Positions 7,702 to 15,109 of a DNA stretch of 23,284 nucleotides are shown one piece after another. Each line of letters begins with the position of its first letter. Position 1 is the stretch's first letter. The DNA is taken from NCBI GenBank assembly GCA_041913505.1, contig JAYSFC010000051.1:1-23284 (forward strand), written 5' to 3'. The notes under the pieces were generated by a model that saw nothing but the letters and a program-made list of their open reading frames with translations, ran no database searches and had not been told where the DNA came from. This DNA comes from JAYSFC01 sp041913505 (GTDB taxonomy: Bacteria; Pseudomonadota; Gammaproteobacteria; Burkholderiales; Burkholderiaceae_C). A program made the position numbers and the translations under genes.

Positions 7702-8588
7702 CAGTACACCTTCTCTTTCAGCAGGCGCTGCAGGTACTGGCCGTAGCCGTTCTTGGCCAGCGGCTTGGCGAGCCGCTCCAGCTGGGTTGCGTCGATCCAG
7801 CCCTGGCGCCAGGCGATTTCCTCCGGGCAGGCAATTTTCAGGCCCTGCCGGCTCTCTAGCGTGGCAATGAACTGGCCCGCTTCGAGCAGGCTTTCATGGG
7901 TGCCGGTGTCGAGCCAGGCGTAGCCCCGGCCCATGATTTCGACGCTCAGGCGGCCTTGCTCCAGGTACAGGCGGTTGAGGTCGGTGATTTCCAGTTCGCC
8001 GCGCGCCGAAGGCTGGAGGCGCTTGGCCAGCTCGACCACCTGGCTGTCGTAGAAGTACAGGCCCGTCACGGCATAGCTGGACTTGGGCGCCTGGGGCTTT
8101 TCTTCGAGCGACAGCACCTTGCCCTGCGCGTCGAACTCGGCCACGCCGTAGCGTTCGGGATCGTGCACGTGGTAGGCGAACACGCTGGCCCCCTCGGGGC
8201 GCGCCATCGCGTTGGCCAGCAGCTCATGGAAGTCGTGGCCGTAGAAAATGTTGTCGCCCAGCACCAGGGCGCTGGGGCTGCCGGCCAGGAATTCCTCACC
8301 GATTAGGAACGCCTGGGCCAGTCCATCCGGGCTGGGCTGTACGGCGTATTGCAGGGAGAGGCCCCACTGGCTGCCATCGCCGAGCAGTTGCTCGAAGCGC
8401 GGGGTGTCCTGCGGCGTGCTGATGACGAGGATCTCGCGGATGCCCGCCAGCATCAGCGTGCTCAGCGGGTAATAGATCATGGGCTTGTCGTACACCGGCA
8501 GCAGTTGCTTGCTGATGGCCAGCGTGGCCGGGTGCAGGCGGGTGCCGGAGCCACCCGCGAGGATGATGCCTTTGCGTGGAAGGGTCAT
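7701..8588 (-). CDS. rfbA: Glucose-1-phosphate thymidylyltransferase
   Basis: RfbA (RmlA) joins dTTP and glucose-1-phosphate to dTDP-glucose and is the feedback-controlled entry step of the rhamnose pathway. The 295-residue protein begins KGIILAGGSGTRLHPAT, the nucleotide-binding signature (GGSGTRL at about 12-18), followed by SKQLLPVYDKPMIYYPLSTL, QPSPDGLAQAF and LVLGDNIFYGHDF, all strongly conserved in RmlA. The catalytic Asp is expected in the LGDN motif. It starts five bases after the rfbD stop and overlaps rfbC by one base. Nothing in the sequence looks truncated. Confidence 0.96.
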   Translation of the reverse strand: MTLPRKGIILAGGSGTRLHPATLAISKQLLPVYDKPMIYYPLSTLMLAGIREILVISTPQDTPRFEQLLGDGSQWGLSLQYAVQPSPDGLAQAFLIGEEFLAGSPSALVLGDNIFYGHDFHELLANAMARPEGASVFAYHVHDPERYGVAEFDAQGKVLSLEEKPQAPKSSYAVTGLYFYDSQVVELAKRLQPSARGELEITDLNRLYLEQGRLSVEIMGRGYAWLDTGTHESLLEAGQFIATLESRQGLKIACPEEIAWRQGWIDATQLERLAKPLAKNGYGQYLQRLLKEKVY

Positions 8589-8593
8589 GGGCT

Positions 8594-9484
8594 TCAGAGG
8601 ATTTCGGTCAACATGCGCGCCACGCCTTGCTGCCAGTGCGGCAGAGCCAAGCCGAAGGTGGCCTGTAGCCGGGTGGTTTCAAGGCGCGAATTGTGCGGCC
8701 GCCGGGCGGGCGTTGGAAAGGCGCTCGTGGGCACGGGTGCCACTTCGGTCGCTTTGATATTGATAGCAGGTTGCGCTTGCCGGGCAAGCGCTATCACGTA
8801 GTTTGCATAGGAATACCAAGTGGTCTCCCCACCGGCCACGCAGTGGTACAGGCCGCCATCCTGGGGCCGCTCGCGCAGGTGCCGCAGCGCATGGGCCGTC
8901 ACGTCGGCCAGCAGGTCGGCCCCGGTGGGGGAGCCCCACTGGTCATCGATGACCGTGAGTCGCTCACGCTCCTGCGCCAAGCGCAGCATGGTCTTGGCGA
9001 AGTTGCCGCCGCGCGCCGCGTAGACCCAGCTTGTGCGCAGGATCAGGTGCTGGCAGCCCGACTGCTGGATCAGGCGCTCGCCCTCCAGCTTGGTGGCGCC
9101 GTAGACGGAGAGCGGCGCAGGGGTATCGGTCTCCACCCAGGGGCGGGAGCCACTGCCGTCGAACACGTAGTCGGTGCTGTAGTGCACGAGCCATGCCCCC
9201 AGGCGCGCCGCCTCCTCGGCCAGCACGCCGGGCGTGGTGGCGTTGAGTACCCGCGCGAAATCGGGCTCGCTCTCCGCCTTGTCCACGGCGGTGTGGGCCG
9301 CAGCGTTCACGATCACGTCGGGGCGCAGCGCACGCACCGTCTCGGCGATGCCCACAGGGTTGTTGAAATCACCGCAATGGTCGCTGCTGTCAAAGTCGAG
9401 GGCCACGACGCTGCCCAGCACGGACAGGCTGCGCTGCAGTTCCCAGCCAACCTGGCCGCTCTTGCCGAAAAGCAGGATGTTCAT
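8594..9484 (-). CDS. rfbD: dTDP-4-dehydrorhamnose reductase
   Basis: RfbD (RmlD) makes dTDP-L-rhamnose in the last step, using NAD(P)H. The open frame extends further upstream, but the real start is ATG 9484, which overlaps the rfbB stop (ATGA) and places the Rossmann motif GKSGQVG at residues 7-13. This gives 296 residues, the usual RmlD length. Other landmarks are NAAAHTAVDKAE (60-71), STDYVFDG (103-110), the catalytic YGATK (Y128, K132), TSWVYAARGGNF and the C-terminal RRPHNSRL. Residues 230-241, VIALARQAQPAI, are encoded by a palindromic repeat (see 8751-8799), an unusual place for such an element. The catalytic residues are intact, so I expect an active enzyme. Confidence 0.95.
   Translation of the reverse strand: MNILLFGKSGQVGWELQRSLSVLGSVVALDFDSSDHCGDFNNPVGIAETVRALRPDVIVNAAAHTAVDKAESEPDFARVLNATTPGVLAEEAARLGAWLVHYSTDYVFDGSGSRPWVETDTPAPLSVYGATKLEGERLIQQSGCQHLILRTSWVYAARGGNFAKTMLRLAQERERLTVIDDQWGSPTGADLLADVTAHALRHLRERPQDGGLYHCVAGGETTWYSYANYVIALARQAQPAINIKATEVAPVPTSAFPTPARRPHNSRLETTRLQATFGLALPHWQQGVARMLTEIL
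8751..8799. repeat. Palindromic GATAGC/GCGCTTG repeat inside rfbD
   Basis: The plus strand holds GATAGC (8762-8767), then GCGCTTGCC (8773-8781), a single G, and the perfect reverse complement GGCAAGCGC (8783-8791) followed by TATC (8792-8795). The hairpin would have a nine-base inner stem and a four- to six-base outer stem with a bulge. The layout matches the short intergenic palindromes I know from Comamonadaceae genomes, but this copy lies in the coding frame of rfbD. Confidence 0.65.
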
Positions 9485-10542
9485 GCTTGTGTGTACTGGG
9501 TCTTCACCCAGTCCCGGTAGGCACCGGTCTGCACTTGGGCCACCCAGTCGGGATGGTCCAGGTACCACTGCACGGTCTTGCGGATGCCGGAATCGAACGT
9601 CTCGGCCGGCTTCCAGCCCAGTTCGCGCTCGAGCTTGCGTGCATCGATGGCGTAACGCCGATCGTGGCCGGGGCGGTCTTTCACGTAGGTGATCTGCGTC
9701 CGGTAGCTCAAGCCGTCCGCGCGCGGGCGCAGTTCGTCGAGCAGGGCGCACACCGTGTTCACGATGTCGATGTTGGGCTTTTCGTTCCAGCCGCCCACGT
9801 TGTAGGTCTGCCCTGGCTCACCGGCCTGCAGCACGCGGCGGATGGCGCTGCAGTGGTCTTTCACGTAGAGCCAGTCGCGCACCTGCATGCCGTCGCCGTA
9901 GATGGGCAGCGGCTTGCCGGCCAAGGCGTTCACGATCATCAGCGGGATGAGCTTCTCGGGAAAATGCAGCGGCCCGTAGTTGTTGCTGCAGTTGGTGGTG
10001 AGCACCGGCAGGCCGTAGGTGTGATGCCAGGCGCGCACCAGGTGGTCGCTGGCGGCCTTGCTGGCGCTGTAGGGGCTGTTGGGCTCGACGTTGTGCTCTT
10101 CGGTGAAGGCCGGCGCGTCAGGCGCCAGGGAGCCATACACCTCATCGGTGGAAACATGCAGGAAGCGAAAGGCCGAACGGGCATCGCCGTCGAGTGCCCC
10201 CCAATGACCGCGCACGGATTCGAGCAGGCGGAACGTGCCCACGATGTTCGTCTCGATGAAATCCGCGGGGCCGTGGATCGAGCGGTCCACATGGCTCTCG
10301 GCCGCAAAGTTCACCACAGCGCGCGGGCGGTGCTCGGCCAGCAGGCGGTCCACCAGCGCGCTATCGCCGATGTCGCCCTGCACGAACACATGGCGCGCAT
10401 CGCCCCGCAGGCTATCCAGGTTGTGCACGTTGCCCGCGTAGGTCAGCTTGTCGAGGTTGACCACGGGCTCGTCGTGGTGAGCGAGCCAGTCGAGCACGAA
10501 GTTGGCGCCAATGAAGCCGGCGCCGCCAGTGACGAGGATCAT
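9481..10542 (-). CDS. rfbB: dTDP-glucose 4,6-dehydratase
   Basis: RfbB (RmlB) is an NAD-dependent extended SDR that turns dTDP-glucose into dTDP-4-keto-6-deoxyglucose. The 353-residue protein starts MILVTGGAGFIGANFV (GxxGxxG at 6-12). Further motifs are LDKLTYAGN (30-38), the catalytic TDE (T132, D133, E134 in HVSTDEVYGS), the YxxxK pair Y158/K162 in NSPYSASK, and NNYGPLHFPEKLIPLMI, which lines the substrate pocket. It is the first gene of rfbBDAC, with GGAGA about a dozen bases upstream, and lies 57 bases after the reductase gene at 10600. RffG of the enterobacterial common antigen pathway is a close relative, but the operon partners indicate RfbB. Confidence 0.96.
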   Translation of the reverse strand: MILVTGGAGFIGANFVLDWLAHHDEPVVNLDKLTYAGNVHNLDSLRGDARHVFVQGDIGDSALVDRLLAEHRPRAVVNFAAESHVDRSIHGPADFIETNIVGTFRLLESVRGHWGALDGDARSAFRFLHVSTDEVYGSLAPDAPAFTEEHNVEPNSPYSASKAASDHLVRAWHHTYGLPVLTTNCSNNYGPLHFPEKLIPLMIVNALAGKPLPIYGDGMQVRDWLYVKDHCSAIRRVLQAGEPGQTYNVGGWNEKPNIDIVNTVCALLDELRPRADGLSYRTQITYVKDRPGHDRRYAIDARKLERELGWKPAETFDSGIRKTVQWYLDHPDWVAQVQTGAYRDWVKTQYTQA

Positions 10543-10599
10543 GGGGAAAGGGGTCTCCGAAGGAATCAGAGATTATCCCATCCACCCCATGCCAGCCTC

Positions 10600-12597
10600 C
10601 TAGAAGTGGATGCCTCGCATCATCTGCTGCAGCGCGACGGCCTCGGCCGAAAGCTGGGGCTTGCCACCGCTCTTGCCGCCCTTTTCACCCTGGGCCGCGT
10701 CGGAATCGGGGAACATGCGAAAGCTCGTGTTCATCGTGATCTGCGCAACCCGCGGCACCAGCGCGTGCAGCACCTGCCCCATGATGCCCAGCCGCGTGGC
10801 GATGCGCACGGGCTTGAAGATGCAGGCCTGCGCGATCATGTCGGCGGCCTCCTCGGGGCTCAGCGTGGGTACGTTGTTGTAGATCTTGGTCGGCGCGATC
10901 ATGGGCGTGCGCACGAGCGGCATGCTGATCGTGGTGAAGGTGACGCCCTGGTCGGCGAACTCGCTTGAGGCGCAGCGCGTCCAGGCATCGAGCGCGGCCT
11001 TGCTGGCCACGTAGGCCGAGAAGCGCGGTGCATTGGTCAGCACGCCGATGGAGCTGATGTTGACCACGTGGCCCCGGTGTTTCTTCACCATGCCGGGCAA
11101 AAATCCCATGGTCACGCGCAGGCAGCCGAAGTAGTTGAGCTGCATGGTGCGCTCGTAGTCGTGGAAACGGTCATAGCTCGACTCGATGGCGCGGCGGATG
11201 GAGCGGCCCGCGTTGTTGATGAGGAAGTCCACGCCGCCGTGGTCGGCGATGAGCTGCTGCACAAAGCGGTCGCAGTCCTGCATGTCGGCGATGTCGGTCG
11301 CATAGGCAATGAAGCGGTAGCCCTTGTCCTGGGCCTCCTGGCAGGCGGCGTCGAGCTTGTCCTGGTCGCGCCCGCAGATGATGGTGGTGGCGCCCGCCTC
11401 GGCGAACTTGTGCGCCGCCGCCAGGCCGATGCCCGAGGAGCCGCCGGTCACCAGCACCACCTTGCCCGCCACCGTGCCCTTGAGCGAGCGGTCGATGAAC
11501 AGCTCGGGGTCGAGGTGGCGCTCCCAGTAGTCCCAGATGCGCCAGGCGTAGTCCTTGAGGTTGGGGCAGGCCACGCCCGTGCCCTTGAGCGCCGCCGTGG
11601 TTTCGCGGCAGTCAAAGCGCGTGGGGTAGTTCACGAAGGTGAGCATGTCCTCGGGCAGGCCCAGGTCCTTGAGCACGGCATTGCGCACGCGGCGCACCGG
11701 GGCGATGGCCATCAGCGTCTTCTTCACGCCCTTGGGAATGAAGCCCAGCAGCGCGGCGTTGACGAAGAGGTTCATGCGCGGCGCATGCGCGGCGCGCGAG
11801 AAGATGTCGAGCACGTCGCCCACGCGGTAGCCCACCGGATCGACGAGGTGGTAGCACTTCTTGCCTATGCCCTCCTGGTGGCTGATGGCGTAGATGGCAT
11901 TGACCACGAAATCCACGGGCACGATGTTCACGCGCCCGCCCTCGAGGCCGATGGCCGGCATCCAGGGCGGCAGCAGCTGGCGCATGCGCTGGATGAGCTT
12001 GAAGAAGTAGTACGGGCCGTCGATCTTGTCCATTTCACCCGTGTTGCTGTCGCCCACCACCATGGCGGGGCGGTACACGGTCCAGGGCCGCTTGCAGTCC
12101 TGGCGCACGATCTTCTCGCTAGCGTGCTTGGTCTGGAAATACGGGTGGCCCAGCCCCTCGGCCTCCTCGAACATGTCCTCGCGGAACACACCCTCATAAA
12201 GGCCCGCAGCGGCGATGGAGGAGACGTGGTGAAAATGCCCTGCCTCGATGGCGCGCGCGAACTCCACGGTGTTGCGCGTGCCCTCCACGTTGACGGCCAC
12301 CTGCGTCTCCTCGTCGGCTGCCAGGTCGTACACGGCTGCAAGGTGGTAGAAATGGCCGATCTGGCCCTTGAGCGCCTTGATGTCCGCCGCGCTCACGCCG
12401 AGCTTCTTCGCCCGGAGGTCGCCGTGCACGGGAATGGCGCGCGTAGCCCCCACGCCCCAGAAGCTGCGCAATTCGGCCACTTTGTCCGCGCTCTCGGGGC
12501 GGATCAGGAAATGCACCACCGTGCCTTTGCGCTCCAGCAGCTTCTTCACCAGCCGCTTGCCAATGAAACCCGTTGCCCCCGTGACGAAATACCGCAT
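10600..12597 (-). CDS. Two-domain SDR, putative alcohol-forming fatty acyl-CoA reductase
   Basis: The 665-residue product fuses two short-chain dehydrogenase domains. The N-terminal extended SDR (about 1-370) has GATGFIG (7-13) and YFQTK (Y153, K157). The C-terminal classical SDR (about 375-620) has TGGSSGIG (384-391), NNAG (461-464), NISSIG (513-518) and YVASK (Y529, K533). From memory it closely matches the Marinobacter aquaeolei reductase Maqu_2220 (about 661 residues), which reduces fatty acyl-CoA to fatty alcohol; shared stretches include FHHVSSIAAAGL, DGPYYFFK, GGRVNIVPVDFVV and FERTMQLNYFG-like text. Start ATG 12597 is chosen for GAGGAG eight bases upstream. The frame runs further up to 12642 without support. 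It is divergent from the phasin gene. Substrate is inferred; an oxidoreductase acting on other long-chain acyl groups is possible. Confidence 0.82.
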   Translation of the reverse strand: MRYFVTGATGFIGKRLVKKLLERKGTVVHFLIRPESADKVAELRSFWGVGATRAIPVHGDLRAKKLGVSAADIKALKGQIGHFYHLAAVYDLAADEETQVAVNVEGTRNTVEFARAIEAGHFHHVSSIAAAGLYEGVFREDMFEEAEGLGHPYFQTKHASEKIVRQDCKRPWTVYRPAMVVGDSNTGEMDKIDGPYYFFKLIQRMRQLLPPWMPAIGLEGGRVNIVPVDFVVNAIYAISHQEGIGKKCYHLVDPVGYRVGDVLDIFSRAAHAPRMNLFVNAALLGFIPKGVKKTLMAIAPVRRVRNAVLKDLGLPEDMLTFVNYPTRFDCRETTAALKGTGVACPNLKDYAWRIWDYWERHLDPELFIDRSLKGTVAGKVVLVTGGSSGIGLAAAHKFAEAGATTIICGRDQDKLDAACQEAQDKGYRFIAYATDIADMQDCDRFVQQLIADHGGVDFLINNAGRSIRRAIESSYDRFHDYERTMQLNYFGCLRVTMGFLPGMVKKHRGHVVNISSIGVLTNAPRFSAYVASKAALDAWTRCASSEFADQGVTFTTISMPLVRTPMIAPTKIYNNVPTLSPEEAADMIAQACIFKPVRIATRLGIMGQVLHALVPRVAQITMNTSFRMFPDSDAAQGEKGGKSGGKPQLSAEAVALQQMMRGIHF

Positions 12598-12822
12598 AAG
12601 AAAGCTCCTCTCAATTCCCGCCGATTCTTGCGCAGCGCCCAAGGGGCCAATTCAGCACAAACCCGCGCCGATGCTAGCGGGAGCACCGTCGTTTCCCTAG
12701 GTACACTGCTCTACGTTTTTAGGAGCGCATGTCTACACGCCCGCACCCCTGCGGCGTACAGTGCATGCACACACCAGCGCCCCTGGGCCCTGGCCCCCAT
12801 CCACCTTGCCTCCGGAGGTTCC
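12598..12822. promoter_or_regulatory. Divergent control region between reductase and phasin genes
   Basis: These 225 bases must carry the promoters of both the minus-strand reductase and the plus-strand phasin. I saw no clear sigma-70 boxes on either strand. Strong ribosome sites mark both ends: GAGGAG before the reductase ATG and GGAGG (12814-12818) before the phasin ATG. A perfect ten-base palindrome, GTGCATGCAC (12761-12770), lies about 52 bases upstream of the phasin start and could be an operator. Confidence 0.5.
12761..12770. promoter_or_regulatory. Palindrome GTGCATGCAC, possible operator
   Basis: This perfect ten-base inverted repeat lies in the 5' region of the phasin gene. Its TGC...GCA half sites recall sites described for the PHA regulator PhaR, which controls phasin genes. 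A TetR operator is the other possibility, given the regulator gene downstream. A ten-base palindrome can also occur by chance. Confidence 0.3.
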
Positions 12823-13443
12823 ATGGTCAAGAAACTGCAGAAACTCAGCAACGACAGGAAAAAAGGCGGCTCTGAACTGCCGCGCACCATCAAGGACTCG
12901 GCCCAGCAGATCTGGCTGGCGGGCCTGGGCGCCTTCTCCAAGGCGCAGGAAGAAGGCGGCAAGGTGTTCGAGACCCTTGTGAAGGAGGGCCTCACGATCC
13001 AGCGCAAGACCCAGGCCGCGGCCGAGGAGAAGATCACCGAGGCCACGAGCCGCGTGACCCACATGGCCAACGACATCGGCTCGAGGGCGGCAGGCCAGTG
13101 GGACAAGCTCGAGAACATTTTCGAAGACCGCGTGGCCAAGGCGCTGGCGCGGCTGGGCGTGCCCACGGCGCGCGACCTGGAGGATCTGGCTGCCCGCGTG
13201 GAAGCGCTATCGAAGGGGACCAAGGCCGCCCCGGCCAGAACCGCCGCCAAGCCCAAGGCTCCAGCCAAGGCCACAACCAAAGCCGCGACCAAGGCACCCG
13301 CCAGGAAAGCCGCCGCCAAGGCCCCCGCACGCAAGGCGGCCACCAAGGTAGCGGCCCCAAAGAAGACCGCCGCCAAGGCCCCCGCACGCGCCAAGGCTGC
13401 TCCTGCAGCCGCCAGCGCCGACACGGCGTCTTCGGCGGACTGA
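12823..13443 (+). CDS. PHA granule-associated phasin with Lys-Ala-Pro tail (PhaF/PhaI family)
   Basis: Phasins coat polyhydroxyalkanoate granules. The 206-residue protein has an amphipathic helical domain (about 20-130) with the family text SAQQIWLAGLGAFSKAQEEG (26-45), heptad-like helices, and the short segment AKALARLGVPTARDLEDLAARVEAL (105-129). A basic tail (about 131-195) of AlaLysPro repeats such as KAPARKAAAK follows. This histone H1-like tail is the hallmark of PhaF, which binds DNA and helps share granules between daughter cells. The ATG at 12823 has GGAGG at ideal distance; longer upstream readings of the same frame run antisense to the reductase and are discarded. A strong terminator follows at 13469. 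The tail includes a 23-base exact repeat (13310-13332 and 13367-13389). Confidence 0.9.
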   Translation: MVKKLQKLSNDRKKGGSELPRTIKDSAQQIWLAGLGAFSKAQEEGGKVFETLVKEGLTIQRKTQAAAEEKITEATSRVTHMANDIGSRAAGQWDKLENIFEDRVAKALARLGVPTARDLEDLAARVEALSKGTKAAPARTAAKPKAPAKATTKAATKAPARKAAAKAPARKAATKVAAPKKTAAKAPARAKAAPAAASADTASSAD

Positions 13444-13468
13444 GCCGCACGCCGGCGCCCCTCGGCAG

Positions 13469-13507
13469 CGGCTGCCGCGCATCCAGCGCGGCAGCCGTTT
13501 CGCTTTT
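13469..13507 (+). terminator. Intrinsic terminator after the phasin gene
   Basis: A perfect 12-base stem, CGGCTGCCGCGC (13469-13480) and GCGCGGCAGCCG (13486-13497), encloses the loop ATCCA and is followed by TTTCGCTTTT. It begins 25 bases after the phasin stop and precedes the TetR gene, so the phasin is likely transcribed alone or with partial read-through. Confidence 0.85.
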
Positions 13508-13610
13508 GGAAGCACGTGCCTGTTGCGATGCAGCAGTCATCCCCGGCCATGCCTCGGTTAGAGTAGCTTCCGGAGACTCCCCACCCACGATCCCACAGAG
13601 GCCCGAGCCC

Positions 13611-14273
13611 ATGGTGAAGAAAGCACCTCGCCGCACCGCAGAACGCATCCTGGAGGTCACGCTCGACCTGTTCAACCGGTTCGGCGAACCCAATGTCTCC
13701 ACCACGCTGATCTCTGCCGAACTGCGTATCAGCCCGGGCAACCTTTACTACCACTACCCGGCCAAGGATGAGCTCATCAACGCGCTGTTCGACCGCTACG
13801 ACAGCGCGCTCAACGAGCTGCTCGGTGCCAGCGGCGGCGTGCGCGATGTGGAAGACGCCTGGTTCTTCATGCACACGCTGTTCGAGCTGATCTGGCAGTA
13901 CCGCTTCCTGTACCGCGACCTCAACGATCTGCTCTCCAAGAACCGCCGCCTGGAAACGCACTTCCAGGCCGTGCTGGAAAACAAGACCCGCGCCGTGCGC
14001 GCCCTGCTCGACGGCATGCAGCGCTCGGGCGCCCTCTCCATCGACGCCCGCGAGATCGAACCCACCGCGACCAGCATGGTCGTGGTGCTGACCTACTGGC
14101 TGAGCTTCGAGTACGTGCGCGACCCGCGCCGCGCGCTCGAGCCCGAAAGCGCCCAGGCCGCGCTGCTGCGCGGTGCGCACCATGTGCTGAACCTGCTCAT
14201 GCCCTACCTGGAGCCCGGCCAGCGCGCCCACCTGCTCGCGTTGGCGAGCGCCTATGCGGCACCCGGCGGATAG
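13611..14273 (+). CDS. TetR/AcrR family transcriptional regulator
   Basis: The 220-residue protein has the N-terminal TetR DNA-binding domain: RRTAERILEVTLDLFNRFG (7-25), then the helix-turn-helix about 30-50 with STTLISAELRISPGNLYYHY, and KDELINALFDRY. The remaining helices (about 65-210) form the ligand and dimer domain, with many aromatic residues (WFFMHTLFELIWQYRFLYRD) suited to a hydrophobic ligand. ATG 13611 is chosen because the TetR domain starts right after it and AGAGG lies about ten bases upstream; an open frame further upstream overlaps the phasin tail and its terminator. TetR proteins usually repress neighbours, so the downstream TPR gene, the phasin or the divergent reductase are candidate targets. 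The ligand is unknown; a fatty acyl compound would fit the context. Confidence 0.88.
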   Translation: MVKKAPRRTAERILEVTLDLFNRFGEPNVSTTLISAELRISPGNLYYHYPAKDELINALFDRYDSALNELLGASGGVRDVEDAWFFMHTLFELIWQYRFLYRDLNDLLSKNRRLETHFQAVLENKTRAVRALLDGMQRSGALSIDAREIEPTATSMVVVLTYWLSFEYVRDPRRALEPESAQAALLRGAHHVLNLLMPYLEPGQRAHLLALASAYAAPGG

Positions 14274-14313
14274 AACGATAGCGCCCCACAAGAAACAAAA
14301 GGAGACCCGCGAC

Positions 14314-15090
14314 ATGGCCCAATGGACCCCCTTCCCCCACGCCAAAGACTACCGCTTCGATGCCGGCAGCACCAAGAAGCAATGGGCCCGGCTGCACAGC
14401 GGCGACGCAGAGCCCTGCCCCAAGGACCCCATCGTGCTGGAGGCCTGGTCGCTCTTCCATGCGGGTGAATTCCAGCACGCGGCCGATGCCGGACTGGCCG
14501 CAGGCGGCGCTGGCGTGACGGTGGCCAACAAAGCCACGGCCATCTATGCCACCTACCTCGAGCCCAAGGAAAAAACCCGGCTCGACCTGTTCCTGAAAGT
14601 GGCCGCCCGCGCCGAGGCCCAGGCCCAGGCCGAGCCCGGCAACGCCAATGCCTGGTACTGGCATGCCTATGCGCTGGGGCGCTACAGCCAAGGCATCAGC
14701 GTCGCCAAGGCGCTCGCCCAGGGCCTGGGCGGCAAGGTCAAGAATTCGCTGGAGAAGGCCATCGCCCTCGCGCCCCAGCATGCCGACGCGCACATCGCGC
14801 TCGGCGCGTTCCATGCCGAGGTGATCGACAAAGTGGGCTCGCTGATCGGCGGCATGACCTACGGCGCCAAGAAGGATGCGGGGCTCCAGCTGTTCCGGGA
14901 CGCGCTCAAGCTCAACCCCGGCTCAGCCATTGCGATGATCGAGTACGCCAACGCGCTCGTGATGCTCGACGGCGACAAGAAGATGAGGGAAGCCACCAAG
15001 CTCTACGAACAGGCCGCCGCCTGCGAGCCGGTGGACGCCATGGAACGCCTGGACGTGGAACTCGCGCGCGCCGAACTCGCGGACGATTGA
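14314..15090 (+). CDS. TPR-like protein of unknown function
   Basis: I do not recognise a named family. The 258-residue protein looks helical and built from TPR-like repeats: ANAWYWHAYALGRYSQG (about 111-127), SLEKAIALAPQHADAHIALGAFHAE (about 146-170), LFRDALKLNPGSAIAMIEYANAL (about 191-213) and a last repeat ATKLYEQAAACEPVD. The 'LG-FH-EV...G' stretch followed by a TPR loosely recalls the RMDN-type TPR arrangement. No signal peptide or membrane segment is visible, so it is probably cytoplasmic and used for protein contacts. ATG 14314 follows AAAAGGAGA at good distance. The gene lies 40 bases after tetR without a terminator between them, so the two probably share a transcript. It converges on coaX with an 18-base gap. 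Confidence 0.75.
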   Translation: MAQWTPFPHAKDYRFDAGSTKKQWARLHSGDAEPCPKDPIVLEAWSLFHAGEFQHAADAGLAAGGAGVTVANKATAIYATYLEPKEKTRLDLFLKVAARAEAQAQAEPGNANAWYWHAYALGRYSQGISVAKALAQGLGGKVKNSLEKAIALAPQHADAHIALGAFHAEVIDKVGSLIGGMTYGAKKDAGLQLFRDALKLNPGSAIAMIEYANALVMLDGDKKMREATKLYEQAAACEPVDAMERLDVELARAELADD

Positions 15091-15109
15091 GTCCTCCCGA
15101 AGGACGGCG

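Noticed and set aside
12729..12875. Small plus-strand frame of 48 codons starting ATG 12729 after AGGAG, overlapping the phasin start
   Set aside because: The AGGAG-ATG spacing is short, the peptide is a Pro/His/Arg mix without features, and it overlaps the phasin in another frame. An upstream regulatory ORF cannot be excluded, but nothing supports it.
13310..13389. Two exact 23-base repeats in the phasin tail considered as a mobile or recombination site
   Set aside because: They are 57 bases (19 codons) apart and in frame, explained by the repeated KAPAR units of the Lys-Ala-Pro tail.
11068..13443. Very long plus-strand open frame (791 codons) that covers the reductase gene in antisense and then the phasin in frame
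   Set aside because: Only the last 206 codons, from the ATG with GGAGG at 12823, look like protein. The rest is a mirror of the high-GC reductase gene, whose motifs are unmistakable on the minus strand.
12711..14345. 544-codon minus-strand open frame opposite phasin and tetR
   Set aside because: It runs across a strong plus-strand terminator and two recognised genes, and its sequence is low-complexity Ala/Gly/Val.
15091..15105. Five-base hairpin GTCCT-CCCGA-AGGAC between the TPR gene and coaX considered as a terminator
   Set aside because: The stem is short and no T run follows on either strand.
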